Source of the DNA: Nonomuraea thailandensis
Lineage (GTDB): Bacteria > Actinomycetota > Actinomycetes > Streptosporangiales > Streptosporangiaceae
Direction of reading: 5' to 3'
DNA: 64,000 bases
Assembly: GCF_024172165.1 (NCBI RefSeq)
Contig: NZ_JAMZEB010000002.1
Location: forward strand, 3,307,501 to 3,371,500
Of the stretch, positions 62,501 to 64,000 are shown piece by piece; the first letter of the stretch is position 1; every line of letters begins with the position of its first letter. The notes under the pieces were generated by a model that was given only the letters and a program-made list of their open reading frames with translations, was not told where the DNA came from and did not search any database. The position numbers and the translations under genes were made by a program.

Positions 62501-62916
62501 CGCACGCCGCGGGCTACGAGTCGATCTCGCAGGTGCGGGGTCTCCACGGGCGCAAGACGGCGGTGAACACGTTCGGCGTGACGGGCGGGCGCAAGGACCA
62601 CGTCGAGCTCCGGATCTGGGACGGCTCGCTCGACCCGGCCGTGATCCAGGCGCAGGTGAAGGTCTCGCTCGCGGTGGTCGAGGCCGCCTTCCGCAACGCG
62701 ATCCTGGACGCGCAGCCCAACGGGGGCCGGCACGACCCCCTGGGCGCCCACGCGGACCTGCGCCGCCTCGGCTCCGCGGCGGACACCACCGAGGAGGGCA
62801 GCCTCTCCTTCCGGCTGCTGATGGACGAGATCTTCTGGCGGGCCGCCGACAAGGAGCAGCTCACCGCCCTGTTCGCGGTCACCCGCTGGGCCGTCCCGGA
62901 CGACGGGAAGCCATGA
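56593..62916 (+). CDS. 2107-residue WXG-type polymorphic toxin-like protein with ART, Nudix-like and amidoligase domains
   Basis: Layout: helical WXG-type domain (1-120); membrane helices (124-180); Pro/Ala-rich linker (316-712); ADP-ribosyltransferase-like domain (about 736-1033) with R921 in LYRG, S953-W-S955 and E997 in LHEF, the R-S-E order of arginine-type ARTs; Nudix-like domain (1036-1186), whose box G-x5-E-x7-RE starts at G1090 but ends REAGEA, with one metal Glu lost; a helical region (1250-1770); and a C-terminal amidoligase-family domain (1810-2095) with GLEIEYD (E1816), LEKDS, GELVSPIL, GGHIHVS and VELRIWDG. Amidoligases join carboxyl and amino groups using ATP. Secretion and toxicity are inferred from the N-terminal domain and context. 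This domain combination is unusual. Confidence 0.8.
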   Translation: MALDLSLVPDVVKPMAQPLTGGALPETEVGGIMAEARTLEELADALAEMKADDAGAVMRLLRDGLWQGAAKESFEQVFATLSGREGATGSPEALLDLLEQALRDEAKSLREHGVRMQHTEWMIYASLALLGAMIVRLLVWICVNGPAVLGLIQHHSLLTRVNIQTLKRLVLLNMLRFGVVMGGLDLGVQAAQQVWGDRETGDFDLESLALSAGSGALTGALFAGANAGLSRLLSRNMVYVASKAELAVRDRLVALGQSMYGQALLGGVTGTLGAVPGLALSGQLDAEHLGYTFISGVAGGLGVPASARVSYLPMLAVADLGPHPPTSDAPSGPGASPGSGGPSGSAALSGSGAFAGSGGPSGRDALLPGQGLPSAGPHQPAAAGHGDAGGSPAFRPDATTLVQHAPPEPRSGPDTVIDRPPPSEAGGGTLAPHRGDTIAGEVVQRRDTPLPAPTAERSPMNGAPAVRAEAVTPGDLSRASPLPATVPAVNAVAHVAETPEQDVAERDTADPDTAQQNTAERKPSDPDRADPDRAGRDAAEQGTGKDAADAAASRTAPLPQRDHGATPVADEQTSAASRTSPDRASQDRTEPPAVPGTAPPATRPAHGDRPTDAGLPASSPHNAVAPPVHGRLPAPGDNPGSQNGRAPAAAHPPAQAPLPPTAAQPPAQAAHPPAETAFPPVPGQRGVPAVLSTPAAHSRALPAGPGPAGPAQERVASLLSQDGAYDPISVPAWVASDRAAVERLMNTMSSSTRDLLRAARKDSLLRAVGDPGHLLVHSEYGALGRTIRSWHAVERGDLPSYVRGPGEITGPRRILRQLPFDSPEAVGIARRLAVQELVRMWGFGAGELLPPRLAMNMAALDEFGLTGVLDLQAYADSSRATTGARDYARHGEVLRDFLRRQYAQTQHELSRHGIEELALYRGVAFERGHPMPSLAAAGTGDVVAAPPALPLQSWSAAPGVAKRYTGLGDGAVMAGVFPASRVLATPWTGMGQLPLHEFVLLAAPGEVTVLRPPHVVETGPGPYADLPRGWRTRQPGDDWTQCGQGHRHGDPHGAAGLLPFHRGPGGEVHVLVQLRSLETHHGGLWGPVAGARHPGEAPVETAFREAGEAMRLDLREVEVRAVHHDDHGGWAFDTVIGEMPSRAEVWPASPESIDVAWVPVRDVAGLDLHPDFAVAWPEVRARLDHVLTDTTGTADTAGTGTIPPVTSAVTPPLVPETAVAGAAAGEARHARMPAVPGPPDTALADGYSPIADPRPRNFAEAAAIFHRWPPGDAGGHEQGAPNRIERLLNGHPEDGAPPREELLEQGTSLMRELPVERQDDATAVALASMSTSLHAENPRRAIGDLAMQLFNARLDVDALVDLYQDAQRQGLAPEAARDRAELAGVLGRAMAADRHRWLGYQHRSLLPASTVAQARVAGLMVEMMGPLVVQSTVSAFTRPLLQTAGVHNVQQVMPLVQAAHANGHLPPGTTGDQAFNDAMRGFRQADPELWNGLLVAGKYALGEVSDPGARMLSLLYDIVTHPETGMGRRVLLPLERLAHEVGQAGSLEQLVRLAGDARAHGDDPARAPGARELTDLLLAHRARDPYLWDGLRLADEYGVTRAADDEARALARLTEITRSEPSSRLWLFDPVRRLADDAGLGPSPEGLARRAAEVAQRGFDLFAPVDRQQVLDALRLPRPESGAPDVRGSAPGLHDLSPSAVRDAREAASRDHERARQEYRRSLSPLRRSLQSLIGTDPRGVLERELVASLESRVEAWQRRPDVPEVSFTRDFDAFKRAYDQAVERALRGEAAIPYLYENVTAGLGARDGGRGFGLEIEYDVPGGVSNDTAMNIPRALHEAGLTADATVHDYHSTKDAGYRSGAHGGRGLWRLEKDSTVMGELVSPILYDEPETWENIRLACEIIRAHGGTAGVRAGGHIHVSTHDYDHLVGNYTSVLNYVAQHTDTLYRLGHNPEREGHRGQGWCLPGSPHAAGYESISQVRGLHGRKTAVNTFGVTGGRKDHVELRIWDGSLDPAVIQAQVKVSLAVVEAAFRNAILDAQPNGGRHDPLGAHADLRRLGSAADTTEEGSLSFRLLMDEIFWRAADKEQLTALFAVTRWAVPDDGKP

Positions 62917-62951
62917 CGACCGCACCGGCGAACAGGACACCGGGCCCATGA
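62913..62951 (+). CDS. Possible 12-residue bridging mini-ORF
   Basis: ATG at 62913 overlaps the giant gene stop as ATGA, and its own stop overlaps the next gene's ATG in the same way, so ribosomes could pass through by reinitiation. It encodes MTTAPANRTPGP. It may be chance, or a coupling device keeping the downstream gene in step with the giant protein. Confidence 0.25.
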   Translation: MTTAPANRTPGP

Positions 62952-63460
62952 CCGTGATCATCCGCAACGTCTCCGAGGCGGAGCGGCCGCCCGCCCCGCC
63001 GGTCGACGCGGAGGGCCGGCCGTATCGCTACGAGATGATCTACTCGGGCGGCGCCCTGCGCGGCTACGCCCACGAACCGGAAGAGCTCGTCGGCATGCTC
63101 GTCCCCGGCTACCCGGAGCTCGGCGCCGACGATGAACGGGCGGCGGCGCGGGTCGCCCTCGCCCTGCACGTGCAGGTGAGGCTGCAGGCGGAGCTCGCGG
63201 CCGGGCGGCTCGGCGCGTGCGGGGAGGAGGAGCGCGCCGTCCTGCTCGGCGGTCGGCACGAGCCGCCTGCGCCCGCCCATTGGACGGCTCCCGTTCCGCT
63301 CGTCCTGGTCGCGTCGTTCTACCGGCCCGCCGGATCGCTGCCGAGACCGTCGGGCCCCGCCGGGCTCCAGATCTGGCTCGACCCGGCGGGCGACTGGGCC
63401 CTGCTGACCAGCCTGCACACGGCCGGCGTGATCACCGTGGGGGCTCGCGACACTCCCTGA
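62948..63460 (+). CDS. Small conserved-type protein after the amidoligase giant; possible immunity or partner
   Basis: A 170-residue soluble protein beginning MTVIIRNVSEAERPP with a central RYEMIYSGGALRGYAHEPEELVGM segment and a beta-rich C-terminal half (QIWLDPAGDWALLTSLHTAG). No known domain is recognised. It is the last gene of the second giant locus, 31 bp downstream, so an immunity protein or an amidoligase partner is the natural guess. No signal peptide and no membrane segment: it would act in the cytoplasm, where self-protection is needed. Confidence 0.65.
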   Translation: MTVIIRNVSEAERPPAPPVDAEGRPYRYEMIYSGGALRGYAHEPEELVGMLVPGYPELGADDERAAARVALALHVQVRLQAELAAGRLGACGEEERAVLLGGRHEPPAPAHWTAPVPLVLVASFYRPAGSLPRPSGPAGLQIWLDPAGDWALLTSLHTAGVITVGARDTP

Positions 63461-63547
63461 CCGCCGATATCCAGGTGCGGCGGGCCCGGGGCCCGGGGGA
63501 GGATGGCCGCGCCCGGCCGTGCGAGCCGGCGCCCCGAGGAGCGTGCC

Positions 63548-64000
<453 letters not shown>

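Noticed and set aside
57673..62967. 1764-codon antisense frame opposite the second giant gene
   Set aside because: Same GC-skew artefact; low-complexity translation, and it is fully covered by a gene with recognisable ART and amidoligase motifs.

Overview
This 64 kb window is uniformly GC-rich, with strong third-position GC, many GTG starts, Tat signals with twin arginines, TetR and HxlR regulators, and WXG100/YbaB-type genes. That points to a high-GC actinomycete. The gene content suits a Streptosporangiaceae/Nonomuraea-like or Streptomyces-like soil organism, but the genus is inference. No rRNA, tRNA or CRISPR array was seen.

Left edge (1-2300): part of a Tn7-like transposition module on the minus strand, tniQ, tnsA and the first 112 bp of a tnsB-like gene. 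Next (2386-6638): a ferredoxin-P450 pair and an aldehyde dehydrogenase/alcohol dehydrogenase pair. From 6644 to 14027 lies a polyisoprene (rubber) catabolic locus: an MFS transporter and TetR regulator, divergent from two tandem latex-clearing-protein (Lcp) genes and an OxiA/OxiB-type molybdenum aldehyde oxidoreductase. Lcp would cut rubber outside the cell into oligo-isoprenoid aldehydes and OxiAB would oxidise these to acids. The acyl-CoA ligase and acyl-CoA dehydrogenase at 14060-16985 could carry the acids into beta-oxidation.

17161-21816: a tandem double-TetR regulator, an SDR-TetR-P450 operon with a duplicated operator, and a QueD-like quercetinase. 22117-28981: a four-gene operon HerA-Mre11(SbcD)-Rad50(SbcC)-NurA, the order of the archaeal DNA-end-resection operon.

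28984-42938: STAS protein, SseB-like protein, YbaB protein, WXG100-like protein and a 3417-residue putative type VII-secreted protein, followed by two paralogous small genes that may be immunity genes. 43017-50402: two small secreted proteins, an APH-fold kinase divergent from a LanC-like cyclase, an imine-reductase-like enzyme with an HxlR regulator, and a secreted zinc-protease/discoidin protein. 50720-55780: a GH127 beta-L-arabinofuranosidase followed by an ABC sugar importer lacking an ATPase. 55797-63460: a second YbaB plus giant-protein locus whose 2107-residue product carries ADP-ribosyltransferase, Nudix-like and amidoligase domains. The window ends inside a type-B carboxylesterase.

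The most noteworthy items are the ART-Nudix-amidoligase giant protein, the 3.4-kilo-residue giant with a duplicated metalloprotease-like domain and internal repeats, the HerA-NurA resection operon, and the duplicated-lcp rubber locus. Many genes also carry in-frame GC-rich minisatellites.
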